Shown piece by piece: positions 8,309 to 17,670 of a stretch of 37,825 bases of DNA. Position 1 is the stretch's first letter, and each line of letters begins with the position of its first letter. The position numbers were made by a program, and so were the translations under genes. This stretch comes from Candidatus Symbiothrix sp. Lineage in GTDB: Bacteria; Bacteroidota; Bacteroidia; Bacteroidales; Azobacteroidaceae. The notes beneath the pieces were generated by a model. It saw nothing but the letters and a program-made list of their open reading frames with translations. It did no database searches and was not told where the DNA came from. Location: assembly GCA_031272095.1 (NCBI GenBank), contig JAISUM010000046.1, positions 1 to 37,825 of the forward strand, given 5' to 3'.

Positions 8309-10990
8309 TTATCTTGAAATAACAAATTTTTTACCGTTGGTAATATAAATCCCGTTTTTTAAAAAAGGCAAGTCGCCGTATGTCCCTATTTTTTGCCCCA
8401 GAATAGAATAAACCGGGCTGTTGTCGTCGGGCTGCGGGGGAGTGATTTGCGGTGTTTCGATGGCGGTTGTGCTGTATGGAACAATTTCAAACGGAAATCC
8501 GCTGAAAGCGCTTGCGCCTTTGCCGTTGAGCGTGCCGTTGTCATTGATTGTCCAGTAATCGGTACCTGCGCTGCCGCCGTTTTGCAGCGAATAAAAATCG
8601 CCGCCCTCTACGCCGTGAAAGGAGTATGTATTCCACGTTTGATAATAAGGATTGACCGAAAACACGCCATATTCGTTGATAAAACGATTGTCGGTCATCG
8701 AATAAATTTTGTAGCGCGTTCCGTCCTGTGTAATCTTCCAGCCCTGCGTTGCGGGGGCATCGATGGATTTTTCGTCGAACACGGGCGCCACGCCGTCATT
8801 GGTCAAATACAAACCGTTTGAGGCGTTTTTGATAAAATAGTTGCCGTTGGCGATGCCCTTGTTCATCACAGTAACATATACTTTGTAATCAAGCGTATAG
8901 GGCGTTCCGTTCAGGGTATAGGTAACTGACAGAAACTGCGAATGCTGCACATTTTCTAACAGGCGATTTTGGGCGGTGCTGCCGTCGCTCCAGAGCCACG
9001 AGCCGCCGGTGCTGTTGGTTGCCACTTTCGGTTTGAGTTCTACCGTCTGTCCGGCTGTAAGAAATGCCTGATTGGTCAGTTGCGCCGCCGCGTTGTCGAT
9101 AGACAAACTTGCCTGAATGCTCGACACTTTGATGTGGAAAGTCATTCTGCTTTGGGCGCCGCCCTGATTGGTATAAACGACCGTATAAGTAGTGTCCCGC
9201 GTTACATTGCGCACGGTATATACGGAAGTGGTGGCGTCGCCGATGCCTTCCCAAGCCCATTCGCCCCACCCTGCCGACGAATAAGCCGTCATTCTGACGG
9301 TGCTGCCGGACAATACCGTCATTACAGAGTCGTTCACTGCGCTGTTGGGCGTTTCCATTTTGGATGTTAATCTGTCGGGCGTGCAACTGCCATAGACGGC
9401 AATGCTGAAAAGTTGTGTGCTTTTCCTGCCGTTAGCCGAGGTGTAGGTAACGCGGCACATTGCACTTTGATTGGCAATAAAACTGATTTCGCGGGTGGTT
9501 TCACCCGTATCCCACGACCACTGTCCGTCGTCGGTTGCGCCTGCGGGAAGTTGCGGCGAAAGGGTAATGTATCTGCCTGCGGGAATGGCGTTGTTCATAT
9601 TGGTGGCATAAGTATTTGTCAAACCGCCGAGTTCGCTGTGCTGCAAGGTTTGTCCGTTGTAAATAATATAAGGAACGAGCGTGTACGGCACCGAGTCGGC
9701 TGGGGCAACGGTGGGGCGGTAACAGGTCAAAGTAGAGAAACCGAGATGGTCGAAGCCGCCGCTGTTGGTTCCGTAGTGTCCGCCGCCGCCGTCAATGGCT
9801 TCCACATCACGCGCTACGTGTGCCGCAGGAATGGACACCCCTTTAATGCCTTCGTAATGCCCCAGCACCCTGTCCCAATAAGGACGGAAGTTGGGGTCGC
9901 CGCTGGCAGGACCTGTCATTTTCCAAGCCGCATCCCAATTCTGCGCTTGCGATTTATACCAGTATTCTATCCAGGGCAGATTTGCCTGTCCTTCGGAAAA
10001 GACCAGCGCCGTCCAGGTGATGCCGGCGGCAAGGCGATTGTTCATAAAGGCAAAAGCATCGTCTCCCTGATTCCACATTATTTGTGCGGCGTCGGTTCCC
10101 AAACCGGCTGCCATAGAAGCGTGTCCCTGGTCACGCCCCGATTCCTGCATTTGTCCGATGTAGCCGTAAGGTCCGCGTGCATCGGCAATAAAGGCAGGCA
10201 CTAAATTTCCGATAAATTCATTAAAACCGTCGTTCTTTTTGGGCGCGTTATTGTTGTTTTGGAAGGTGCCTACCTGGTCGTATTTGTAATAGGAAACTCC
10301 CTGATTGTAAATAAAAACATCGTCGCACAGGATACCGATAGAGAGCAGCGAAAGCATATTGCACAATCCCCAGTTCGACCAGTGATGTCCGGGGTTGTTG
10401 TTGTTTTGCCATTGTCCCCAGCGGGTACGGTTAAAGTTGATGTTGCCCGGATACCAGACGGTGAGCATCCATTTTTGGTACTTTTTGAAGTCCGCTTCGC
10501 TCCACCCTTCGTAGTCGCGCATCAGTTCGCCGACCTGTGCAAATTCGTAGCCGTAGATGCCCAAAGCGAGGGCTGTGTCGGGCGAGCCGCTGATAGCCAC
10601 ACAGATACGCGCCCAGGCGTTAAGAATTTGAATGGCTTTTTCGGCATTGGCAACCGTGCCTGCAATTTTCCAGCGCAGCGCATTCTGATAAGCCGCCGCC
10701 ACGTCCCGAAAGGCATTGGCGTAATTTTCGGGATAGCCGCTGCCACGAATGATTTCCACCGTCGGACTGGGCGTATAGGTCGATTGTGAGTAAGAGTTGG
10801 CGCAAAGTCGGTTCCACGCCGCAGTGGTAGTAGGGTCGCCTGCCGCCAATTGCGCTTTGATGCGGTCGAAATCTGCCTGCGTGTGCAAGCCGCCCGGATG
10901 AATGAAGTTCTGCGCAGTCAAATTCTGAATCGAGAGTTGAAAACCGAAAATAAGCAGGACTGCCACTGCTTGAAGATGATAGTGTTTCAT
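8309..10990 (-). CDS. Alginate-lyase-fold (PF05426-like) polysaccharide lyase candidate with C-terminal modules and T9SS-like motif
   Basis: ORF to 11053 but likely start MKHYHLQAVAVLLIF at 10990 (the -7 box lies at 11043-11050). FIHPGGLHTQADFDRIKAQLAAGDP, NPGHHWSNWGLCNMLSLLSIGILCDD, MQESGRDQGHASMAAG; C-term NGIYITNGKKFVISR. Confidence 0.75.
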   Translation of the reverse strand: MKHYHLQAVAVLLIFGFQLSIQNLTAQNFIHPGGLHTQADFDRIKAQLAAGDPTTTAAWNRLCANSYSQSTYTPSPTVEIIRGSGYPENYANAFRDVAAAYQNALRWKIAGTVANAEKAIQILNAWARICVAISGSPDTALALGIYGYEFAQVGELMRDYEGWSEADFKKYQKWMLTVWYPGNINFNRTRWGQWQNNNNPGHHWSNWGLCNMLSLLSIGILCDDVFIYNQGVSYYKYDQVGTFQNNNNAPKKNDGFNEFIGNLVPAFIADARGPYGYIGQMQESGRDQGHASMAAGLGTDAAQIMWNQGDDAFAFMNNRLAAGITWTALVFSEGQANLPWIEYWYKSQAQNWDAAWKMTGPASGDPNFRPYWDRVLGHYEGIKGVSIPAAHVARDVEAIDGGGGHYGTNSGGFDHLGFSTLTCYRPTVAPADSVPYTLVPYIIYNGQTLQHSELGGLTNTYATNMNNAIPAGRYITLSPQLPAGATDDGQWSWDTGETTREISFIANQSAMCRVTYTSANGRKSTQLFSIAVYGSCTPDRLTSKMETPNSAVNDSVMTVLSGSTVRMTAYSSAGWGEWAWEGIGDATTSVYTVRNVTRDTTYTVVYTNQGGAQSRMTFHIKVSSIQASLSIDNAAAQLTNQAFLTAGQTVELKPKVATNSTGGSWLWSDGSTAQNRLLENVQHSQFLSVTYTLNGTPYTLDYKVYVTVMNKGIANGNYFIKNASNGLYLTNDGVAPVFDEKSIDAPATQGWKITQDGTRYKIYSMTDNRFINEYGVFSVNPYYQTWNTYSFHGVEGGDFYSLQNGGSAGTDYWTINDNGTLNGKGASAFSGFPFEIVPYSTTAIETPQITPPQPDDNSPVYSILGQKIGTYGDLPFLKNGIYITNGKKFVISR

Positions 10991-11039
10991 TATTTTTGTG
11001 TTTTTTTTTATGTGTAAAAAATTTTTTCGCATTAAGCGA

Positions 11040-11111
11040 GGGCAAAGGTACAAAGTTTTTTGGTTTCCGCAGGTATAAAATCAGGTCAATTTATCGGTCA
11101 TTTTGTGTCAA
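11040..11111 (-). promoter_or_regulatory. Promoter/operator P1, with -7 box TACCTTTG (complement of 11043-11050)
   Basis: 72 bp nearly identical to 17590-17661; contains Bacteroidetes-type TAnnTTTG upstream of the 10990 start codon. Confidence 0.7.
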
Positions 11112-11216
11112 TCTTAAACAATTTGAACAAACAGACAAATCATATTTTTGCAACCTCATTACCTCATTAAACAACAGAAATGGGGTGAAAATGAGGTTTT
11201 TGGAAATGAATCCATT

Positions 11217-11373
11217 CGATTGCGCCCTTTCGGGGCTTACAGGATGGCACGTCACATTTTTCCACAGGGCGTTGCCCCGCGCTGTTGATTCTACCCTTGG
11301 CGGGTACATTTTGGTATTTTGCGTATCAATATTGTTGAACATTGCTGCTGTTGATACTACCCGGACAGGGTAC
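11217..11373. repeat. Candidate intergenic repeat with short hairpins and two copies of a 27-bp motif
   Basis: gctgttgattctacccttggcgggtac (11281-11307) and gctgttgatactacccggacagggtac (11347-11373), plus gccctttcggggc and gggcgttgcccc mini-hairpins. Confidence 0.5.
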
Positions 11374-11374
11374 G

Positions 11375-12805
11375 TTACTTAAAACTCACATTTTCAACGT
11401 GTTCGCCAATCATAATCCGCGCCATATCGCCCGTGTTGTACCACGCGGGTTTTCCTTCCATACCGTCGGAAATGACCTGCCCGTTGATGTTCAGGTTTTC
11501 AAACGTGATATTTTTGACTTTGCGCTGCTCGTCGTAACCGGCAATGACGGACATTTCGGCGTTGGTTCCGTTGTAGGTAATGTCCTTAAAATGAACATTT
11601 TCCACACCACGACCGGGCGAAGTGCAGTATTTGGAATTATAAAACACGCGGATATTGACCAGTTGCCCGCAACGAAAATTTTCTACACGAATATTTTCAA
11701 AACTGATGTCGGTAATAAAATTGCTGTCGCCGGCATTGAGCGACAAACAACCCTGATAGTTAATCTGTTTCTCGTTGTGGTCGAGGATGTCGATGTTTTC
11801 GTAACGGCAGTTTTCAATCGTGTCGGGCTTGTCGGTGTTGCCGTGCGTGCCGATTTGGATGGGGTGCGCCACATCTGCCCAAAGCGTCGAATTTTTCATC
11901 GTAATGTTTTTACTGCCGCCCGTAAAGCCCTTTCGCGTGGCATAAACGGTATGGCAGTCGTCGGAATTGCGACAAAAAACGCCGTCGTAATGGATGTTGT
12001 TGGCGGCAAAAACGTTCATCCCGTCTCCCCAGCCGTAGTACGAAATGCTTTTCACATTGCGCACCGTAACGCCGTCAGAATTGCCAATCGGCAATTGTGT
12101 GAGCGTAATTCCTTCTACTTCAACATTTTGCGAATGGGCGATTTTCAGTCCTTCTTTTATCGAAAAATCAATCAGTCCCCTACCCCGAATTTTCACATTG
12201 CGGGCATTTTCCACCAGCACCTGTCCCATCAACACGGCGCCGCCGGCGATATAGACCGTTTTCCCTGACGGAATCCGAAACGTCTTTCCCCGCTCGGGCT
12301 TGTGAATGCCTGCGCCGAAAAAAATCACATCGGAACGGTTCCTGTCGGGGACAGTGTCCAACGGATTGGCAAAAAGTTGCAGATTACCAAAAATGTCGCC
12401 ATTGACTTCCACCGACAGATTGCGCGGCTGTTTCAGTTTGAAAATCAGCATATTACCGTTTATTTCCGGCTGAATGTTGCACGAAAGCGGACGTACCTGC
12501 GCCGAGTGAATCGCGCCTTTGTTGCAGGTAACGGCAATTTCCACCTCGCCCGCAAAATCGAAATACGCCATCGACGACTCGCGGACGGTGTGTTTGGTAT
12601 CGACCACCTCATCGACAAACGCCATATAGGACGGAACCGTCTGCCAGTCGCTGCCCGCCTGCCGCACCTGAACCGCAAAATCGGCGTTCAAATGAGCGCC
12701 TTCGGGCGCAGGATAAGTAACAAGTTGTTGCGCCGACGAATTGAGAATTGAGAATTGAGAATTGAGAATTATCAACGCTGTAAGAATTAAATTTTTGTGT
12801 ATCAT
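11375..12805 (-). CDS. GH28-like right-handed beta-helix glycosidase
   Basis: Likely start MIHKNLILTALIILNSQFSILNSSA|QQ at 12805. Beta-helix-style repeats (VENARNVKIRGRGLIDFS, NVEVEGITLTQLPIGNSDGVTVRNVKSISYYGWGDGMNVFAANNIHYDGVFCRNSDDC). Lacks the T9SS-like tail. Confidence 0.65.
   Translation of the reverse strand: MIHKNLILTALIILNSQFSILNSSAQQLVTYPAPEGAHLNADFAVQVRQAGSDWQTVPSYMAFVDEVVDTKHTVRESSMAYFDFAGEVEIAVTCNKGAIHSAQVRPLSCNIQPEINGNMLIFKLKQPRNLSVEVNGDIFGNLQLFANPLDTVPDRNRSDVIFFGAGIHKPERGKTFRIPSGKTVYIAGGAVLMGQVLVENARNVKIRGRGLIDFSIKEGLKIAHSQNVEVEGITLTQLPIGNSDGVTVRNVKSISYYGWGDGMNVFAANNIHYDGVFCRNSDDCHTVYATRKGFTGGSKNITMKNSTLWADVAHPIQIGTHGNTDKPDTIENCRYENIDILDHNEKQINYQGCLSLNAGDSNFITDISFENIRVENFRCGQLVNIRVFYNSKYCTSPGRGVENVHFKDITYNGTNAEMSVIAGYDEQRKVKNITFENLNINGQVISDGMEGKPAWYNTGDMARIMIGEHVENVSFK
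12738..12770. repeat. 7-bp tandem repeat (GAATTGA)x4.7, perfect, inside signal-peptide codons
   Basis: gaattga at 12738-12744, 12745-12751, 12752-12758, 12759-12765, then gaatt. Confidence 0.95.
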
Positions 12806-12821
12806 AATTTTGTAATTTGTT

Positions 12822-14660
12822 TTATGGTCTATATTCCTTGCCAATCACAATTTTATCGCCGCTGTCGTCCACCTCAAAAAGGTGCGGAATGCGGACGTAT
12901 CTGCCGCCGTCGTTTTTATGGCTGTGAACGGACATCAGCAATTTTCCCTCAAAAGTGCGGAAGAGCATTCCGTGTCCGAAATCGGGCGGCGTAATCGGCT
13001 CTTTTTCCTGCATCCAGCGACCGTTCAAAGTACCGTCAGAAGAATAGGCAACTCCCTGTGTATAAACGTTATAAACCCAACTTGTCCACAACATTCCGAG
13101 CCGTCCGGTTTGGGTGCGGAAAAGGTAACAGCCGTCGGTAACTTTGTTGGGAATGTCGTTGCCGTTTTCGTCTTTTTCCCTGCTCCAGGGCGAATCGAAA
13201 GCGCGGAAAAGCACCGTTCCTTTGCCCACAGAGCCGCTCAAATCGGGTTTCAACTCAATTTTCTCTACCGTTCCGTTCCAGTTTTGCAGCCATTCGCCGC
13301 AATAAATCATATAGGGTTTGCCGTCCGTATCTACCCAAAAAGTGCCGTCCAAAGTCGGATTTTCGGCAGGCAAATAGGTTGCGTCTTTCATCGGGCGATA
13401 GGGTCCCTCGGGCTTGTCGCTGACCAAAATATGACTTGCGCGGCGCGGAATAACATTGCCCCGCACGGTGTCGATTTTGATGTTTTCGTTGGTAAAAGTG
13501 GCGAAATAGTAATATTTTCCCTTGTAGGCGTGCAGTTCCGCCGCCCAAATTGCGGGACGCTCGCCCATCCACGACTGCGGGTCGGTTTCCGCCACGCGGT
13601 ACGGACCGTCCCAGAGGCGCAAATCGCGGCTTTTCCACAACATTCCGCCGGTGCCGGTCATATAATACGTCTTCGTTGCCGTGTCCGCCAGAATCGCGGG
13701 GTCGCTCAGACGAATGCTGTCCAACGGCACATTTTTTCGCGGCTGAAAACGCGGGCGATTGGCGTTTGCCTGCGTTTGCGGCTGCTGTTGCGCGGCTTTT
13801 GTTTGTCGGGTTTGTTCTTCGGTTTGATAAACACGCAGATAATCAATTTCGTAATGCTGCGGGAAGACGTGGTCGTCTATTTCGCCGCCATTGTCGCCGC
13901 CGAGCGCAAGGTTCAACAGCAGATAATGCGGCTGACGGAAAGGATTGGTAAAATTGCCCACAGCGCCGTTGTAAGTGTCTTTCAGCAGGGTTTCATTCAA
14001 CAGTTCGTTGTCAAGGTAGAGGCGGATGGCGGTGCTGTCCCAGTCCATTCGCCAGATGTGAAATTTGTCTGCCCAGGCAAGGTCTTTGGCTGTAAAATAC
14101 GAAAACGGGATGGTTTTCGAGTTCCAGATGGCTTTGTTCGGCTCGTTGCCACCCCAGGCGGCATTGGCAAGAATATGCGGCACGCCTTTGATGCGATAAT
14201 ATTCCATAATGTCAATTTCGCCGTTCGAGGGCCAGGGATAATTCACTCCCAAAGTCCAAATGGCAGGCCACACGCCGGGCGCTGTTGGAATTTTTGCACG
14301 AATTTCAAATCGTCCGTAGAGAAATTCCGCCTTCCCCCGCGTGTTGACGGAAGCGGCGGTATATTCCACATATTGCCGACTGCGCCGCCAGTCGCGGCTT
14401 TGCGGCTGGTAAAGCGGATTGTCAAATTTTTCCTGCCGCGCCTCGATGACCAGTACGCCATTTTTGCAAAAAGCGTTGTCCGCCTGATACCACTGCGCCT
14501 CGTGATTGCGCACAAAGCCCTGTTCAAAGCCCCAAAACGCCTCATTCACCCTGCCTTCGGCGTCAAATTCGTCAGCCCAAACAAGTTTGTACTCTCCCTC
14601 CTGCCCAAAAGCAAAACTGCCGCACAGGAGCATTGTAAGTGATAAAATTCTGATTTTCAT
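12822..14660 (-). CDS. GH16 + GH43 bimodular glycoside hydrolase
   Basis: GH16-like half (YKLVWADEFDAEGRVNEAFWGFEQG, GRFEIRAKIPTAPGVWPAIWTLG, NGEIDIMEYY) followed by GH43-like half (IRLSDPAILADTATKTYYMTGTGG, ENPTLDGTFWVDTDGKPYMIYCGEW, GHGMLFRTFEGKLLMSVH). Confidence 0.85.
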   Translation of the reverse strand: MKIRILSLTMLLCGSFAFGQEGEYKLVWADEFDAEGRVNEAFWGFEQGFVRNHEAQWYQADNAFCKNGVLVIEARQEKFDNPLYQPQSRDWRRSRQYVEYTAASVNTRGKAEFLYGRFEIRAKIPTAPGVWPAIWTLGVNYPWPSNGEIDIMEYYRIKGVPHILANAAWGGNEPNKAIWNSKTIPFSYFTAKDLAWADKFHIWRMDWDSTAIRLYLDNELLNETLLKDTYNGAVGNFTNPFRQPHYLLLNLALGGDNGGEIDDHVFPQHYEIDYLRVYQTEEQTRQTKAAQQQPQTQANANRPRFQPRKNVPLDSIRLSDPAILADTATKTYYMTGTGGMLWKSRDLRLWDGPYRVAETDPQSWMGERPAIWAAELHAYKGKYYYFATFTNENIKIDTVRGNVIPRRASHILVSDKPEGPYRPMKDATYLPAENPTLDGTFWVDTDGKPYMIYCGEWLQNWNGTVEKIELKPDLSGSVGKGTVLFRAFDSPWSREKDENGNDIPNKVTDGCYLFRTQTGRLGMLWTSWVYNVYTQGVAYSSDGTLNGRWMQEKEPITPPDFGHGMLFRTFEGKLLMSVHSHKNDGGRYVRIPHLFEVDDSGDKIVIGKEYRP

Positions 14661-14686
14661 TGGTTTTTTATGTTTAAATGTTATTG

Positions 14687-17542
14687 TTATTTTTGAAATA
14701 AAATCAAACGCGAATTTGTTTTTCCCGATACATAAAACGCTTTTTCTATGTAAATATTTTGACGCTGGGGCGCGGAAATCTTTTGTCCTATTAGCGTATA
14801 ATATTCTTTTTTAAGAATTTCTTCATCAACAAACTTGCCTTCTATTGCGCTGAAATTTCCGTTCATCACTTGCATCACTTCCTCTGCCGTCAGGGCGCGG
14901 TTGAAAATGCGAAATTCGTCTATTTTTCCGTCATAATAAGGGTCGGCAGAGAAATGCGACCGTCCCAGATAATGCGTGTTGCTGCTGGTGAGTTCGAGGT
15001 CATAGGGGCGCTGGGTGATGTCGCCCGTTGCGCCCGCTGCTACGCCGTCGATGTACATTTGCAGCGTGTCGCTTTTCAGGGTGAGGGCAATATGTTTCCA
15101 CGCACCGGCGGCAAGCGGACGGGTGGCGTAAGCCGTTTGTGCCGTACAACCGGGCGTCAGAATGGAAAAAGTCGGTTTGCCGCCGTCGTTGGCAGGAGCA
15201 AAAAACATATACGAGGCGGAGGACGAGCCGAAATCGAAAAGCCGCGCCCACGCAGTCCGTGTGTCCTGATAAATCCACGCTGTAACGGTAAATTCCGAAA
15301 GATTTTCAATAAAATTCAGCGGCAAACGTGCGTAGGCGGTCGAGCCGTCGAGGTCAATGGCGTTGTCCGTATGCCCTGCCACAAAAGAATACGTTCCGTA
15401 AAGCGTTGCATTGAGGTTGTTGCCGCTGAAATCGGCAGCGCGATTGGTACCCGAAAGTTCGTCGAGTTTGTACCAGACGGATTTTTCGGTCGGGTCTTTC
15501 ACCGTTACCTGCATTGTGTCGGCGGTGCAGTTGCCGCTGTTGTCATACGATTTCACCACGATGGTATGTGCGCCCGCCGCCACGCCCGAAACGATGCGCG
15601 TGAAATCGGCGGGGGTGGCAGCGGTGCCGCTTATTGCGCCGTCGAACCAAATTTCCACGCGGTTGATGCTGCCGTCGATGTCGTTGGACTTGCCCTTGAC
15701 GGTGATGTTGGCGGGAGCGACGTATTTCGTGCTGTTATTTGCGGGCAAAAGCATCTGCAAAACAGGACGGATATTTCCCTGTGTAAAAGTTACATTGTCG
15801 AAAACGGCAGTAGCAGTCGTGTTTTCGTCTGCGCTCGTAACTGCCATTCCCACATACACATCGCGCGGAAGAACGGGTGTCAGGGTTTGGGCGGGCGTCC
15901 AGTTACTGCCGTCAGCGGAAGTGGAAACGGTCAGGGTGTTGCCGCTGCGTTCGAGTTTCAGCCATTGATTTGCCGCCGTTATTTCAAAAAAATACGACTG
16001 ACCGCCCTGCATCAGGTCGCCGCGCAGCATCAAACCCGCTTTTCCTGTGGATGCGCCGCTGCGCGAAGTCATCCGCGCCACCAACACACCGTCGTCTATC
16101 AGCCGCCTGAAAACGAAATGCAGATTGTCCGTGTTGCCCGCCTCGCCCGTGCCAACAATGGTGAAAAGATTGCCCGCCTGCTGCCATTGCGCCGAGCCGT
16201 AATTCGCCCTTGCAGCAATGCTGACGGGCGCAATGTCCATATTTTGCCAGGGAAGAAGACACGAACCGCTGTCGGAAAGCATTGTGAGCGAGGTAAATCC
16301 CGGATTGTCGTAAGTGTCGATGTGAATAGAAGTGCTGGGACCAATGATATAAGGCACCTGCGCCGCAATTTCGATAATGTCGGGGATTTCGCTGTATAAA
16401 CCGGCACGGTTGTGATAATGATTGTAAATCAGTTGCCAGCACGGATTGGCTTTGCCGCGATTGCCCCCGCCCAAAGCCGACTCGGTAGCCCACGAACAGT
16501 TGGAACCCTGCATCCGCGAATAACTTGTGTAAGGCAGGTCTTCGTATTTTCCCGCGCCGCTCGCCATAATATTGTAACGCGCCACATATTCCAAGCCCTT
16601 GCGCAAACGGCTGTTGGAATACGCGAAAAGGTCGTCGCCCTGATTCCACGCCGTTTCACAAAACGCCGCCACCTGCCACGCCGCATCGAGCGTATGCGCC
16701 TGGTCACGACCCGATTCTTCCATTTGACCAAGTTCAATGGCAATGCCCGAAGTGGTTTGCGTGTAAAGATTATTCACCAGCCGCATAATCCAGCCCGTGC
16801 CGCCCTGAATGTTGCCTTTTCCGGTGGAAATTCCGTTTTTAAAATAATTAATGCCCTTGTCGTAAATTTCGCGGTCGTCGCACAGCACACCGATGGCTAT
16901 CATTGCATTCATATTGCCCAAATCCCAGTTGGAGCGGTAGTTGGTGATGCAGGCGTCGTTGTGGTCGGCGCCATAGGAATTGCCATACAGAAACCGCTCA
17001 ACCAGCGGATAGTAATAGACGTTGAGCATATAGGTTTTGAAACGCTCGAAGTCGAAACCCGGATAGCCGCGCATCATTTCGGCTACGTTGGCAAATTGCG
17101 AGCCGAGAAATCCTGATGCCAAATAGCGGTCGGCGTTGCCCGAAAGCGAGGTGTGCGTAGCCGACCACGAGTTGAGCAGGTCGCGTGCCTTGTTGCCGTG
17201 CTGTACGTCGCCGCTGATTTTGTAAATCAGCGCGTGCTGGTAAGCAGCCGCCACGTCGCGGTCGAGAAGGGAAACGTTGTCGCCGTCCCCACCACGAATA
17301 ACGGTGGCAGTTGCCCGCGATGCCCACGAAAGTTGCGCTTCGGGCGAAGCGAGCAAATTCTGGTACGCCTGATAGTAGGGCTGCTCGTGTCGGGCAACTT
17401 TTTCGCGCATCCGCGCAAAATCCGACTCCTTGTGCAAAATGCCCGGATGGATAAAATTCTGTGCCGCCACAGTTCCGCAAACAAAACTCAGTGCCAAAGC
17501 GGTAGATTTCATTTTTTTTGAAAACGAGAACTTGTTTTTCAT
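14687..17542 (-). CDS. Alginate-lyase-fold protein + beta-sandwich modules + LamG + T9SS-like C-terminal motif
   Basis: FIHPGILHKESDFARMREKVARHEQPYYQAYQNLL, WDLGNMNAMIAIGVLCDDREIYDKGINYF, GQMEESGRDQAHTLDAAW; LamG-like KIDEFRIFNRALTAEEVMQVM. ORF extends to 17581 but the start is probably at 17542 or 17512. Confidence 0.75.
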   Translation of the reverse strand: MKNKFSFSKKMKSTALALSFVCGTVAAQNFIHPGILHKESDFARMREKVARHEQPYYQAYQNLLASPEAQLSWASRATATVIRGGDGDNVSLLDRDVAAAYQHALIYKISGDVQHGNKARDLLNSWSATHTSLSGNADRYLASGFLGSQFANVAEMMRGYPGFDFERFKTYMLNVYYYPLVERFLYGNSYGADHNDACITNYRSNWDLGNMNAMIAIGVLCDDREIYDKGINYFKNGISTGKGNIQGGTGWIMRLVNNLYTQTTSGIAIELGQMEESGRDQAHTLDAAWQVAAFCETAWNQGDDLFAYSNSRLRKGLEYVARYNIMASGAGKYEDLPYTSYSRMQGSNCSWATESALGGGNRGKANPCWQLIYNHYHNRAGLYSEIPDIIEIAAQVPYIIGPSTSIHIDTYDNPGFTSLTMLSDSGSCLLPWQNMDIAPVSIAARANYGSAQWQQAGNLFTIVGTGEAGNTDNLHFVFRRLIDDGVLVARMTSRSGASTGKAGLMLRGDLMQGGQSYFFEITAANQWLKLERSGNTLTVSTSADGSNWTPAQTLTPVLPRDVYVGMAVTSADENTTATAVFDNVTFTQGNIRPVLQMLLPANNSTKYVAPANITVKGKSNDIDGSINRVEIWFDGAISGTAATPADFTRIVSGVAAGAHTIVVKSYDNSGNCTADTMQVTVKDPTEKSVWYKLDELSGTNRAADFSGNNLNATLYGTYSFVAGHTDNAIDLDGSTAYARLPLNFIENLSEFTVTAWIYQDTRTAWARLFDFGSSSASYMFFAPANDGGKPTFSILTPGCTAQTAYATRPLAAGAWKHIALTLKSDTLQMYIDGVAAGATGDITQRPYDLELTSSNTHYLGRSHFSADPYYDGKIDEFRIFNRALTAEEVMQVMNGNFSAIEGKFVDEEILKKEYYTLIGQKISAPQRQNIYIEKAFYVSGKTNSRLILFQK

Positions 17543-17589
17543 AAAGATTTTACTTTTTTGTGTATAACATTTTTTTTGCATTAAACGAA

Positions 17590-17661
17590 GGGCAAAGGTA
17601 CGAAGGTTTTTGGTCTCCTCAGGTATAAAATCAGGTCAATTTATAGGTCGTTTTGTGTCAA
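17590..17661 (-). promoter_or_regulatory. Promoter/operator P2, with -7 box TACCTTTG (complement of 17593-17600)
   Basis: About 66/72 identical to 11040-11111 by eye; lies between the HTCS stop codon and the first enzyme gene. Confidence 0.7.
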
Positions 17662-17670
17662 AAATATGCC

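Noticed and set aside
11196-11382. Small ORFs across the 11.1-11.4 kb gap (for example MRFLEMNPFDCALSGLTGW)
   Set aside because: They coincide with a hairpin-rich repeat-like sequence and have no RBS or domain support; more likely spurious translations of an interspersed repeat.
12882-14642. 586 aa plus-strand ORF antisense to the GH16-GH43 gene
   Set aside because: Mirror ORF of a strongly supported gene; no recognisable domain or signal.
14870-16399. 509 aa plus-strand ORF antisense to the alginate-lyase-fold gene
   Set aside because: Same antisense artefact pattern; translation is not protein-like.
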